A stretch of DNA of 64,000 nucleotides, taken from the NCBI RefSeq assembly GCF_013396335.1, contig NZ_JABWSY010000002.1, forward strand, positions 310,296 to 374,295, read 5' to 3'. This stretch comes from Bacillus sp. EB106-08-02-XG196 (GTDB lineage: Bacteria; Bacillota; Bacilli; Bacillales; Cytobacillaceae). Made by a program: the position numbers and the translations under genes. Shown piece by piece: positions 36,303 through 44,595 of the stretch. Below the pieces are notes generated by a model. It saw only the letters and a program-made list of their open reading frames with translations, had not been told where the DNA came from and searched no databases. Position 1 is the stretch's first letter. Every line of letters starts with the position of its first letter.

Positions 36303-36944
36303 TCACCTCTTCTTTTTACTAATAGCAATCCCATCACCAACAGGGAGAATGACTGTATGATAATCAGGGTGATTCATCAGCCAGTGATTGAAGTTATCTA
36401 TTTTCCTGACAAGATTACGAATCCTTTTTGATTCAATCTCTGATTGTGTAACAAGGCCTTTAAATAAAACATTATCTGTGATGATGATGCCATCATCTTT
36501 TAAGTATTTGGAATACATCTCAAAAAATTTTTGATATTGACCTTTTGCAGCATCCACAAAAATGGTGTCGTATGGGGCTTGTTCACGGACACGCTCCTCA
36601 ACCTCAAGGGCATCACCTTTAATCAATATAATCTGTTTTCCATGCTGCGAACGACCTATATAATCTTCTGCAGCCTGTATTCTTTCTAAATCTCTTTCTA
36701 TCGTAACAATGCACGCATTTGGCAGAGCCACGGCCATTCGTAAGGCAGAATAACCAATTGCAGTACCTACCTCAAGAACTTTTTTAGAGTTTTGAATTCT
36801 TAAAAGTTGAAGTAAAGCTTCAATTCCTACAAGCTCCATAATTGGTACCTTATTTTCTAATGCATAATTTTCCATTTCGATAAACAATAGTTCACGTCCT
36901 GGAATCAGTTCCTCAATATAAGAATGCAGTTTATCATTTAACAA
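36303..36944 (-). CDS. trmR: tRNA 5-hydroxyuridine methyltransferase TrmR (YrrM)
   Basis: SAM-dependent O-methyltransferase of the COMT-like family that turns ho5U34 into 5-methoxyuridine. I chose a TTG start (LLNDKLHSYIEELIPGRE, 213 residues), since AGGTG lies eight bases upstream; an upstream frame of 13 codons has no better start. Motif I VLEVGTAIGYSALRMA (~50), IERDLERIQAAE, and the metal-site region IFVDAAKGQYQKF with IITDNVLFKG. Together with trhP1 and trhP2 it completes the mo5U pathway. Confidence 0.92.
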   Translation of the reverse strand: MLNDKLHSYIEELIPGRELLFIEMENYALENKVPIMELVGIEALLQLLRIQNSKKVLEVGTAIGYSALRMAVALPNACIVTIERDLERIQAAEDYIGRSQHGKQIILIKGDALEVEERVREQAPYDTIFVDAAKGQYQKFFEMYSKYLKDDGIIITDNVLFKGLVTQSEIESKRIRNLVRKIDNFNHWLMNHPDYHTVILPVGDGIAISKKKR

Positions 36945-37000
36945 ACTGCCATCACCTGCCTCTTTAAAGCATTCTTGCCACATTACTGCTCTTTAGACAT

Positions 37001-37029
37001 GAAAAAATAGCGTTCTAAGAAACGCTATT
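37001..37029 (-). terminator. Terminator after mltG
   Basis: AATAGCGTT, six-base loop, AACGCTATT in either direction; TTTTTTC follows on the minus strand. It separates mltG from trmR. Confidence 0.88.
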
Positions 37030-37104
37030 ATCTGCTCATAAAACACTTGAACTATTTTAACACAAACAAGGAGGAAAGAAAACCATTCCCCCCTAGTGTC
37101 TTAA

Positions 37105-38241
37105 TTAATTATTATTGGTAATATGCTCTGCTTTTGCAGCATTATGTTCATCTAAAGTATTGGTAAAAATAACATCCCCTCCTGGTGTAGCAAGGAAATA
37201 TAAATACTTCGTTTCAGATGGGTTAATAGCTGCTTCAATTGAATCTTTACCTGCATTTGCAATAGGACCAGGTGGAAGTCCCTTATGTTTATAAGTATTA
37301 TAAGGTGAATCTACTTCTAAATCCTCGTATAAGACTCTTTCCTTGTGTTTACCTTGCGCGTAAAGAACTGTTGGATCTGTTTGCAAAGGCATCTCTTGTT
37401 CGATTCTATTATAAAACACACTCGAGATATCTTTACGATCAGCTTTTTGCGTTGCCTCTTCTTCAATTAAGGAAGACATGGTCAACAACTGGTGTGCCGT
37501 AAATTCTTCTTCACTAAGTTCTGCTAAATACGGTGATATCACTTTTTTAGTCTGGTCGAGCATCGTAACGACTATTTCTTCTACAGTTGGATTTGGCTTG
37601 TAGAATGGATAAGTTGCCGGAAACAAATAGCCCTCAAGCGGATATTTAATATTAGGGTTCAGTATATCTGTTGTTAATAAATCAGGATATTTCCCCATCA
37701 TTTTTTGGATGAAGGTTCGATCGTTTATTTGATTAAACACTTCTTCTTCCGGTAAATTTACTGTTTTCGCAATAATTTGGGCGATTTCCTTTAACTGTTT
37801 ACCTTCTGGTATCGTTAGCTGGAAAGCAGCCTTTTGCAATATTTTCCCGGTTTTGAGGCGATTAATAATTTCTGGTATCTCCATTGACGGACTCAGTTCA
37901 TATTCTCCGGCCATAAAACCTGCTTCATTTTTAAATTTAACATAGTATTTAAAGACTTTAGCGTTTTTAATGATTCCATTTGCTTCTAATTTCTCTGATA
38001 TTCCCGTTACCGATGATCCTATTGGGATTTCTACCGTTTTTTGTACTTTACTATCTTTGTCAACCGGCTGCAGTGCCGACTTGATGTAGAGATAACCTCC
38101 TCCACCGATGAAGACGAGGATAAAAACAGCTAAGATTGAAATAATTAAAACAATTCTACGAACGATTCTTGCTTCGCTTTGGTGCTCAAGCATTTTCTTT
38201 CGAATTACCTCTTTTTTCGAGTTTGTCTCTTCTGTTGACAT
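37105..38241 (-). CDS. mltG: Endolytic murein transglycosylase MltG
   Basis: Membrane-bound lytic transglycosylase that cuts nascent glycan strands and sets their length. 378 residues: cytoplasmic N-terminus, TM helix (IVLIISILAVFILVFIGGGGYLY, ~29-51), a LysM-like segment (VEIPIGSSVTGISEKLEANGII), and the YceG-like catalytic domain with Glu in MSSLIEEEATQKADRKDISSVFYNRI (~245-270), YPLEGYLFPATYPF and DSPYNTYKHKGLPPGPIANAG. GGGAGGGGC precedes the ATG. Confidence 0.96.
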   Translation of the reverse strand: MSTEETNSKKEVIRKKMLEHQSEARIVRRIVLIISILAVFILVFIGGGGYLYIKSALQPVDKDSKVQKTVEIPIGSSVTGISEKLEANGIIKNAKVFKYYVKFKNEAGFMAGEYELSPSMEIPEIINRLKTGKILQKAAFQLTIPEGKQLKEIAQIIAKTVNLPEEEVFNQINDRTFIQKMMGKYPDLLTTDILNPNIKYPLEGYLFPATYPFYKPNPTVEEIVVTMLDQTKKVISPYLAELSEEEFTAHQLLTMSSLIEEEATQKADRKDISSVFYNRIEQEMPLQTDPTVLYAQGKHKERVLYEDLEVDSPYNTYKHKGLPPGPIANAGKDSIEAAINPSETKYLYFLATPGGDVIFTNTLDEHNAAKAEHITNNN

Positions 38242-38389
38242 CTAATTGCCCCTCCCATATAGCCAGTGAAACATATATCTTTCAAACTCTTTTTTTCTCA
38301 ATAAGGAATAGCGTATCAGATATTATTTCAGCATACTATGCGAAAAATGTCAATTTTTGATGAAGTTATGAAACGCTTTCACTATACAT

Positions 38390-38424
38390 CAAAAAAAAGC
38401 GATCCCTCATCAGGACCGCTTTCT
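38390..38424 (-). terminator. Terminator after yrzB
   Basis: AAAGCG..CGCTTT stem with inner GTCC/GGAT pairing and then TTTTTTGATG on the minus strand. Confidence 0.8.
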
Positions 38425-38430
38425 AAAGTA

Positions 38431-38721
38431 TTATTCTTCGTCTTCTTGTTCGTCGTAGAAGGTATTAAGCATTTCTTCTACCATGTCCCATTCTTCTTCG
38501 GTTTCAATGGGAATTAATTCACCTTCGCCATCTTCATCATTAGGATTGAAGGCATAGGCATGAATCTCGGGACCCTCTTCATCGTCTTCCGCTCCGCCTA
38601 CTTGTTGAAACAAGACATATGACTTGCCAAAATCCTCTGATTCAAATGTAAAAAGTACTTCACATAGTTGTTCGTTTCCTTTTTCATCTACAATTGTAAT
38701 TTGATTTTCTCCGTGTTCCAT
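38431..38721 (-). CDS. yrzB: DUF1292 family protein YrzB
   Basis: 96-residue, strongly acidic protein ([21 protein letters not shown], then [19 protein letters not shown]). The [15 protein letters not shown] region is the DUF1292 core. Cotranscribed with ireB and yqgF, the standard Firmicutes ireB-yqgF-yrzB cluster. Function unknown. Confidence 0.93.
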   Translation of the reverse strand: MEHGENQITIVDEKGNEQLCEVLFTFESEDFGKSYVLFQQVGGAEDDEEGPEIHAYAFNPNDEDGEGELIPIETEEEWDMVEEMLNTFYDEQEDEE

Positions 38722-38733
38722 ATCTTCACCTCA

Positions 38734-39150
38734 TTAATTTTTGCTATCAAGATAGCCTTGTAAGATCATCATGGCTGCCATTTTATCAATAACTTTTTTA
38801 CGCTTTTTACGGCTGACATCCGCTTCAAGTAAAACCCGTTCTGCTGCCATTGTCGTTAAACGCTCGTCCCATAAAATGGTTGAAACTGAAAATTGATTTT
38901 CAATTTCCTCTGCGTATCGCTTACTGGCTTCACCACGAGGTCCAATGGAACCATTCATATTCTTTGGCAGCCCAATAACAACTTGACTGATTCCATACTC
39001 TTTTATTAATTGACCAATTTCTTCAAAACCAAACTTATTTTTTTCCTCGTCGATTTTGAGGGTTTTGAGGCCCTGTGCAGTCCAGCCAAGCTCATCACTA
39101 ATAGCAATCCCAACTGTCTTAGAGCCTACATCTAATCCCATAATCCGCAT
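38734..39150 (-). CDS. yqgF: YqgF/RuvX family putative Holliday junction resolvase or pre-16S rRNA nuclease
   Basis: 138-residue RNase H-like protein. [19 protein letters not shown] carries the first catalytic Asp (residue 6), [11 protein letters not shown] the second block, and [14 protein letters not shown] the DERLT motif; ASVSRKK-like basic stretch and [13 protein letters not shown] close the fold. E. coli YqgF trims the 5' end of 16S rRNA, while the Mycobacterium homologue resolves junctions; which applies here is open. Three bases separate it from ireB. Confidence 0.93.
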   Translation of the reverse strand: MRIMGLDVGSKTVGIAISDELGWTAQGLKTLKIDEEKNKFGFEEIGQLIKEYGISQVVIGLPKNMNGSIGPRGEASKRYAEEIENQFSVSTILWDERLTTMAAERVLLEADVSRKKRKKVIDKMAAMMILQGYLDSKN

Positions 39151-39153
39151 TTC

Positions 39154-39420
39154 TTAACCCTCACGTCGTTGATTTAAATAGGATTTAACCAATTCCTCAA
39201 TAATCTCATCCCGTTCAAGTTTACGAATGATATTCCTAGCATCCCGATGACGGGGAATGTAGGCAGGATCCCCGGAAAGTAAATATCCGACGATTTGATT
39301 AATTGGGTTATACCCCTTTTCCTGTAAGGCCTCATAAACTTGAAGAAGAACATCATTAACGTCATGTTCAAAAGGCTCTTCAGGAAAATTAAATCTCATC
39401 GTTTTATCAAATGAGCTCAT
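39154..39420 (-). CDS. ireB: IreB/ReoM family regulatory phosphoprotein (DUF965)
   Basis: 88 residues from ATG 39420 ([15 protein letters not shown]) with GAGGTG upstream. The conserved MKFTMRFNF-type N-terminal stretch contains the threonine phosphorylated by PASTA kinases in relatives (here the T of DKTMRF). In Enterococcus the homologue IreB affects cephalosporin resistance, in Listeria ReoM controls ClpCP turnover of MurA. Protein core: [33 protein letters not shown]. Confidence 0.93.
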   Translation of the reverse strand: MSSFDKTMRFNFPEEPFEHDVNDVLLQVYEALQEKGYNPINQIVGYLLSGDPAYIPRHRDARNIIRKLERDEIIEELVKSYLNQRREG

Positions 39421-39523
39421 CACTTGCACCTCGCATTTTTAGTAGAGGAGATAACTAACTTGTACCTTGGCTCTGCCATAAATTAGTTTAGTTACCTTCA
39501 TTTTACACTACTTTGTCTCATTA

Positions 39524-42157
39524 TCAAATTGATTTCACCCATTCGTCTACGAATTGCAGGGCAGAGTCTAGTTTTTCTGGATCTTTTCCGCCAGCTTGCG
39601 CCATATCAGGTCGGCCGCCGCCTCCCCCGCCGCAGCGTGTGGCAACTTCTTTGATTAATTTACCCGCATGGTATCCCTTGTCAATTAAATCCTTTGTGAC
39701 AGCAGCGATTAAATTAACTTTTCCTTCATTTACACTTCCAAGAAGGATTACAGCTGATCCGACTTTTTGCTTCAAATCATCTGCCATATTACGCAAGTTG
39801 TTCATATCAGATGCTTGAACCTTTGCAGCCAATACCGTTACACCATCAATGACCTTTGCTTTCGATACAAGGCTGCCAGCTTCGATATTTCCTAATTTAG
39901 CAGAAAGTGATTCATTTTCACGCTGAAGCTGTTTGATTTCAGCCATTAAGACTTCAATTCGATTAACGACTTCTTTAGGATTGGTTTTCAACTTATCAGC
40001 TGCATCCTTTAATAAACTCACTTGATCATTCATCAATTGGTATGCCGACTCACCTGTAACGGCTTCAATTCTCCTTGTACCTGCACCAATTCCGCCTTCA
40101 GAAACGATTTTAAATAGCCCTATTACAGATGTGTTCGGTACATGACAGCCGCCGCAAAGCTCTAAGCTATAATCGCCCACTTTAACAACACGTACGATAT
40201 CACCATACTTTTCACCGAAAAGAGCCATTGCACCCATTTCTTTTGCTTCAGCAATCGGTTTGAGACTAATATTTACTTCGATATTTTTCCAAATTTGCTC
40301 GTTAACGATTTTCTCAATTTCCTCTAGTTCCTCTGGTTTCACTTGACCAAAGTGTGAGAAATCAAAACGGAGACGGTCTGGTTCTACTAGTGAACCTGCT
40401 TGGTTTACATGCGTTCCAAGTACATCCTTTAATGCTTGATGAAGCAAGTGGGTAGCCGTATGATTTTTGATAATTTGCACGCGATTATCTTGATTTACGC
40501 TTGCTGTCACTTTTGCATCAGTCTTTAATATACCTGACTCTACCACAGCTTTATGAAGATTTTGACCATTTGGCGCTTTTTGTACGTCCTTAACAGCGAC
40601 AGCAACACCTTCTGCATAAATCATTCCACGGTCTGCAATCTGCCCGCCGCTTTCTGCATAGAATGGTGTTACATCAAGAATTAATTGAACCTCGTCCCCA
40701 CTGAATGCTTCTTCAATCAATTCACCATTTTTAATGATTGCCACAACCGTAGAGCTTGTTTGAAGCTGGTCATATCCAATAAATTCACTTTCTACCTTAA
40801 TGTCTCCAAGTACACCGCCTTGAACCTGCATACTATCGACATCCTGGCGAGCAGCACGAGCACGCTCTCGCTGTAATTCCATTTCTGTTTCAAAACCAGC
40901 GTGGTCTACTTTCATTCCCTCTTCTTCTGCATACTCTTCGGTTAATTCAACTGGAAAACCATAGGTGTCATAGAGTCGGAAAATATCACTTCCAGAAACC
41001 AAATCGCTTCCTTTTTCCTTTTCTTTTTTGATTACATTGCCAAGTATAGATAAGCCTTCATGCAAGGTTTCATGGAAGCGTTCTTCTTCATTTTTAATCA
41101 CTTTCTGAATAAAATCAGTCTTGTCTTTTACCTCTGGGTAGAAATCATCCATGATTTCCCCTACTACTGGTACAAGTTCATACATAAAAGGACGATTGAT
41201 ATTAATTTGTTTTGCATATCGAACTGCTCGGCGAAGTAAGCGTCGTAATACATATCCTCGTCCCTCATTTGATGGCAATGCCCCATCACCTACAGCAAAG
41301 GCAACTGTACGAATGTGGTCGGCAACTACTTTAAACGCAGTATCCTTTTCTTTATCCTCGCCATATTTCACACCAGAAATCTCTTCGGTTGCTCTGATAA
41401 TGGGGATAAACAAATCAGTATCAAAGTTAGTTGGTACATTTTGGACAACAGAAGCCATTCTTTCTAGGCCCATGCCTGTATCAATGTTTTTCTTTGGCAG
41501 CGGAGTATACGTACCGTCCGGATTATGATTAAACTGAGAAAATACCAGATTCCAAACCTCAAGATAGCGTTCATTCTCGCCGCCTGGATATAATTCGGGA
41601 TCTGTTGGGTCATCTCCATACTCTGGACCGCGGTCATAAAAGATCTCGGTATTCGGGCCACTTGGACCTTCACCAATATCCCAGAAGTTCCCTTCAAGAC
41701 GAATGATTCGCTCCTCAGGTATACCAATTTTTTTATTCCAAAGTTCAAATGCTTCATGGTCCTCTGGATGAATCGTAACAGAAAGAAGTTCCGGATCCCA
41801 GCCAATCCATTTTTTATCTGTTAAAAACTCCCATGCCCACTCAATAGCTTCTTCTTTGAAATATTCGCCAATGGAAAAGTTACCAAGCATTTCGAAAAAA
41901 GTATGATGACGTGCAGTTTTCCCAACGTTTTCGATGTCGTTGGTGCGGATAGATTTTTGAGCATTTGTAATCCTTGGATTTGCTGGAATAACACGGCCAT
42001 CGAAGTATTTTTTTAATGTGGCAACACCACTATTAATCCATAATAATGTTGGATCTTCATGAGGAACAAGCGACGCACTGGGTTCAACAGTATGCCCTTT
42101 CTCCTGGAAAAAATCTAAATACATTTTACGAATTTCTGAACCAGTCAAGTATTTCAT
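39524..42157 (-). CDS. alaS: Alanine-tRNA ligase
   Basis: Charges tRNA-Ala. 877 residues, full length. Class II catalytic core at the N-terminus ([18 protein letters not shown], motif 2 region [23 protein letters not shown]), editing domain with zinc ligands [11 protein letters not shown] (~565) and [11 protein letters not shown] (~665), and the C-terminal DHHA1 domain ending [23 protein letters not shown]. Controlled by the T-box at 42190-42455 and the promoter at 42462. Confidence 0.99.
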   Translation of the reverse strand: MKYLTGSEIRKMYLDFFQEKGHTVEPSASLVPHEDPTLLWINSGVATLKKYFDGRVIPANPRITNAQKSIRTNDIENVGKTARHHTFFEMLGNFSIGEYFKEEAIEWAWEFLTDKKWIGWDPELLSVTIHPEDHEAFELWNKKIGIPEERIIRLEGNFWDIGEGPSGPNTEIFYDRGPEYGDDPTDPELYPGGENERYLEVWNLVFSQFNHNPDGTYTPLPKKNIDTGMGLERMASVVQNVPTNFDTDLFIPIIRATEEISGVKYGEDKEKDTAFKVVADHIRTVAFAVGDGALPSNEGRGYVLRRLLRRAVRYAKQININRPFMYELVPVVGEIMDDFYPEVKDKTDFIQKVIKNEEERFHETLHEGLSILGNVIKKEKEKGSDLVSGSDIFRLYDTYGFPVELTEEYAEEEGMKVDHAGFETEMELQRERARAARQDVDSMQVQGGVLGDIKVESEFIGYDQLQTSSTVVAIIKNGELIEEAFSGDEVQLILDVTPFYAESGGQIADRGMIYAEGVAVAVKDVQKAPNGQNLHKAVVESGILKTDAKVTASVNQDNRVQIIKNHTATHLLHQALKDVLGTHVNQAGSLVEPDRLRFDFSHFGQVKPEELEEIEKIVNEQIWKNIEVNISLKPIAEAKEMGAMALFGEKYGDIVRVVKVGDYSLELCGGCHVPNTSVIGLFKIVSEGGIGAGTRRIEAVTGESAYQLMNDQVSLLKDAADKLKTNPKEVVNRIEVLMAEIKQLQRENESLSAKLGNIEAGSLVSKAKVIDGVTVLAAKVQASDMNNLRNMADDLKQKVGSAVILLGSVNEGKVNLIAAVTKDLIDKGYHAGKLIKEVATRCGGGGGGRPDMAQAGGKDPEKLDSALQFVDEWVKSI

Positions 42158-42189
42158 ATTTTTTACCCTCCCTTAGGTTAGCCAATATA

Positions 42190-42455
42190 AGTTAAAAAAG
42201 AACACAAAAAAGCCCTCATCCCTAACAGGGACGAGAGCTAACTCGCGGTACCACCCTGATTATGAACACAAAATCTTTAGGTGTTCATCTCTCAAATAAT
42301 GCCTTAACGCGGCAACAACGGCAGTGGTTAGCTGCACTCCAGACTAGCTTCTGTTATCCTTCATCTAGAGCTTCTCACAGCCAAGGAAGCTCCTCTCTTA
42401 AAGATGGACTACAACATAATAAGGTCCTTCAACATGTTAATCCATAATATTCTAT
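42190..42455 (-). promoter_or_regulatory. T-box riboswitch of alaS
   Basis: Minus-strand leader contains the T-box AGGGTGGTACCGCGAG (42257-42242), which forms the antiterminator with uncharged tRNA, and the terminator AGCTCTCGTCCCT / AGGGATGAGGGCT followed by TTTTTTG (42239-42206). The upstream part folds into the long stem I region. Specificity for tRNA-Ala is inferred from the gene it precedes; I did not locate the specifier codon with certainty. Confidence 0.93.
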
Positions 42456-42461
42456 AAAGGG

Positions 42462-42490
42462 ATTATAGCTACACAAAAAACGTTTGTCAA
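42462..42490 (-). promoter_or_regulatory. Consensus promoter of the alaS leader
   Basis: TTGACA (42490-42485), 17-base spacer, TATAAT (42467-42462): a perfect sigma-A promoter on the minus strand. Its -35 box overlaps the stop codon of the upstream yrrI gene. Confidence 0.88.
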
Positions 42491-43572
42491 TCTGATGTCG
42501 CAGGTTCCTTTACTTTTTCATGCATGAAATGATTTTTGGCATGAATTATACTTACTTTAAGGACAACAAGAACAGGTACAGCTACTATCATTCCAAGGAT
42601 TCCGCCTATTTCTCCTCCTGCCGTTAAAGCCATCATAATCATCAATGGGTGCATATGCAGACTTTTTCCGACGATATAGGGAGACAATATATTTCCTTCT
42701 AAGAATTGCAGGCCAAAAACGATTACGATTGTTATTAGCACTAATTTAACTGAGCCCGTGGCAGCGATAATCACAGCAGGAACAGCCCCAATAACGGGAC
42801 CAAAATAGGGGATAACATTTGTGACCCCAATAATCATACCTAAAAGCAGCGGATATTTTAGATGGAAAATCCAAAATAAAATCGAGGAAAGACTGCCGAT
42901 AATGAGACAAACAAGAAGCTGCCCTCTAATGTAGCTTCCAAGTGATTCATCGATATCCTTTAGAAAACGCGTTCCCTTCCTCCGCCATCTTTTAGGTGTA
43001 ATATACCAGACCGCTCTTTTAATGAGTGTGAAATCCTTTAGCATATAAAAAGCAATAAAAGGGATAATCATGATGGCAAAAGCAAAATTCAAGAAGTTCA
43101 GCATGGAATCTACGATAACGTTCAACAGAGAATTTAGTCTTTTTTCAAAACCAATTATCCCTTGGTTTAATTGCTCCTGAAGACCATCCGGCCATTCACG
43201 TGTATGCAGCTGAAGGTCCTTTATCCAGTTTCGGTATTGCTCTGCTAGGATAGGAGCACTATCTGCAAGATCTCTTACCTGTGAAATAAATATAGGAATT
43301 CCTTTGTAGAGCGCTAATCCAATACCGCCAAAAAATAGAAAATAAATCAGAAAAACCGCAAGTCCGCGATGTAAACCTTTTTCATGGAGCTTCTCAACAA
43401 TGGGGTGAAGCAAATAGGTAATAAATCCCCCAATAAAGAAAGGCAGGATAATCACTAAGGCCACTCTTACAATTGGCAGCCAGACAAATCGAATTTTTAA
43501 AAACACGTAAAGGGCAATGAGTAAAAGAAGCAAGAAACCGATCCGATAAAACCATTTAACACGAATTTCCAC
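42487..43572 (-). CDS. yrrI: AI-2E family transporter (YrrI)
   Basis: 361-residue polytopic membrane protein with about seven to eight TM helices: paired helices at the N-terminus (residues ~8-65), a large extracytoplasmic loop, and the conserved C-terminal half with GMIIGVTNVIPYFGPVIGAVPAV and GILGMIVAVPVLVV. Family members include TqsA and Na+/H+ antiporter-like proteins; the transported substrate cannot be predicted. Position before alaS matches B. subtilis yrrI. Confidence 0.88.
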   Translation of the reverse strand: MEIRVKWFYRIGFLLLLLIALYVFLKIRFVWLPIVRVALVIILPFFIGGFITYLLHPIVEKLHEKGLHRGLAVFLIYFLFFGGIGLALYKGIPIFISQVRDLADSAPILAEQYRNWIKDLQLHTREWPDGLQEQLNQGIIGFEKRLNSLLNVIVDSMLNFLNFAFAIMIIPFIAFYMLKDFTLIKRAVWYITPKRWRRKGTRFLKDIDESLGSYIRGQLLVCLIIGSLSSILFWIFHLKYPLLLGMIIGVTNVIPYFGPVIGAVPAVIIAATGSVKLVLITIVIVFGLQFLEGNILSPYIVGKSLHMHPLMIMMALTAGGEIGGILGMIVAVPVLVVLKVSIIHAKNHFMHEKVKEPATSD

Positions 43573-43633
43573 CGATACTATGCCTCCTTATTACCATTAT
43601 TCTTAGAGACAAATACTGGATTTATACATAAGG

Positions 43634-43662
43634 CAAAAATCCCCCTCACAAATGAGGGGGAT
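43634..43662 (-). terminator. Terminator after yrzQ
   Basis: CCCCCTCA, CAAA loop region, TGAGGGGG, then ATTTTTG on the minus strand. Confidence 0.92.
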
Positions 43663-43667
43663 TCATT

Positions 43668-43802
43668 TTAGAATAAAGCTCGTTTTACCTTTCTGGACAT
43701 TCGTTTCATTTGACGGCCAGACATCATGTTGTTTCGCTGTGCAACATTGTAGGCTGCCATTCCAACTCCAAATGCAACAACGGAAGTTATCACTTTATTC
43801 AT
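43668..43802 (-). CDS. yrzQ: YrzQ family small protein (DUF3918)
   Basis: 44 residues: a short hydrophobic N-terminus (MNKVITSVVAFGVGMAAYNV) and a basic C-terminus (RQMKRMSRKVKRALF). GAGGTGAGACGT precedes the ATG. Same size and pattern as B. subtilis YrzQ, at the same place downstream of yrrD/yrzR. Function unknown. Confidence 0.85.
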   Translation of the reverse strand: MNKVITSVVAFGVGMAAYNVAQRNNMMSGRQMKRMSRKVKRALF

Positions 43803-43883
43803 ACGTCTCACCTCTTCTGTAGTTTGACAGTGCTCTTTTGTTTTGTGCTTCCTGTCTGCCTTCAGTACATAAGTGTTCCCACT

Positions 43884-44075
43884 TTATATGGTGTAGCGAC
43901 GCTCTTCTTCTTCAAACAAGTCATCTAAGGAGCTGAGTGTACCATCTTCTTCGACTTGATGGGTATTGATAATACCTTTAGCAAGAGACAATTCAATAAA
44001 ACAACTCCAGCAATAATATTGGTTTATTCCGATTTTGCCGATATCCTTGCTCTGACAATTGGGACATTTGAACAT
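43884..44075 (-). CDS. yrzR: YrzR-like zinc-ribbon protein
   Basis: 63 residues with two CxxC pairs, FKCPNCQSKD at the N-terminus and YYCWSCFIE at ~20-28, which would bind one zinc, followed by an acidic tail (LDDLFEEEERRYTI). Lies 12 bases after yrrD and is likely cotranscribed. Partner and role unknown. Confidence 0.82.
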   Translation of the reverse strand: MFKCPNCQSKDIGKIGINQYYCWSCFIELSLAKGIINTHQVEEDGTLSSLDDLFEEEERRYTI

Positions 44076-44087
44076 GGAAAGAACACC

Positions 44088-44564
44088 TCACGTATGATTA
44101 ACGTCTACGATGATGGCATCCTTTCCGATCGCAGGGGGCTTCTCGGAATGTATAATCTGTTTCCCGTCTGTGATATCCGAAAAGAAACCATCCGTAATTT
44201 CGTACCCTACGATTGTGCCCAATTCTTCATGAAAATATACATCCTGTAACAATCCTAGTGACTCTCCGCTTTTTGAAATCATCATTTTTCCGTTTAGAGA
44301 GTGTTGATGGTTAAGGGTATATTCTGGAGTTGTTTTTAGTCTTTCAAGGCTGCCATCATCTTCAATCATGACCCCATCCCAGCCAAAAGATGTTATATTT
44401 TGAATGTCCAGAAAATAGGTTTGTTTGAAGAAAGCGCCCTTCTTGACCATAAGGCCTTTTACAACCCCTTCGTTTGTGATACACAAATCAGTAACTTCAC
44501 CAATTTTTGCTCCAGTATTGTATTCAAAGACTGGCTGTCCCTTTAATAAAGAAAATGTTCGCAG
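44088..44564 (-). CDS. yrrD: PRC-barrel domain protein YrrD, apparently with a CTG start
   Basis: 158 residues with two PRC-barrel units: LLKGQPVFEYNTGAKIGEVTDLCI at the start and NGKMMISKSGESLGLLQDVYF in the second half. The only good ribosome site, AGGAGGTGGG, lies seven bases before CTG CGA ACA, so I begin at CTG, where the homologous start (xRTFSLL) is expected. An in-frame ATG at 44603 overlaps the recD2 stop but has no ribosome site and would add 13 residues encoded by the ribosome site itself. Confidence 0.85.
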   Translation of the reverse strand: MRTFSLLKGQPVFEYNTGAKIGEVTDLCITNEGVVKGLMVKKGAFFKQTYFLDIQNITSFGWDGVMIEDDGSLERLKTTPEYTLNHQHSLNGKMMISKSGESLGLLQDVYFHEELGTIVGYEITDGFFSDITDGKQIIHSEKPPAIGKDAIIVDVNHT

Positions 44565-44595
44565 AGTGTCCCACCTCCTGTGAACATTTATAGCT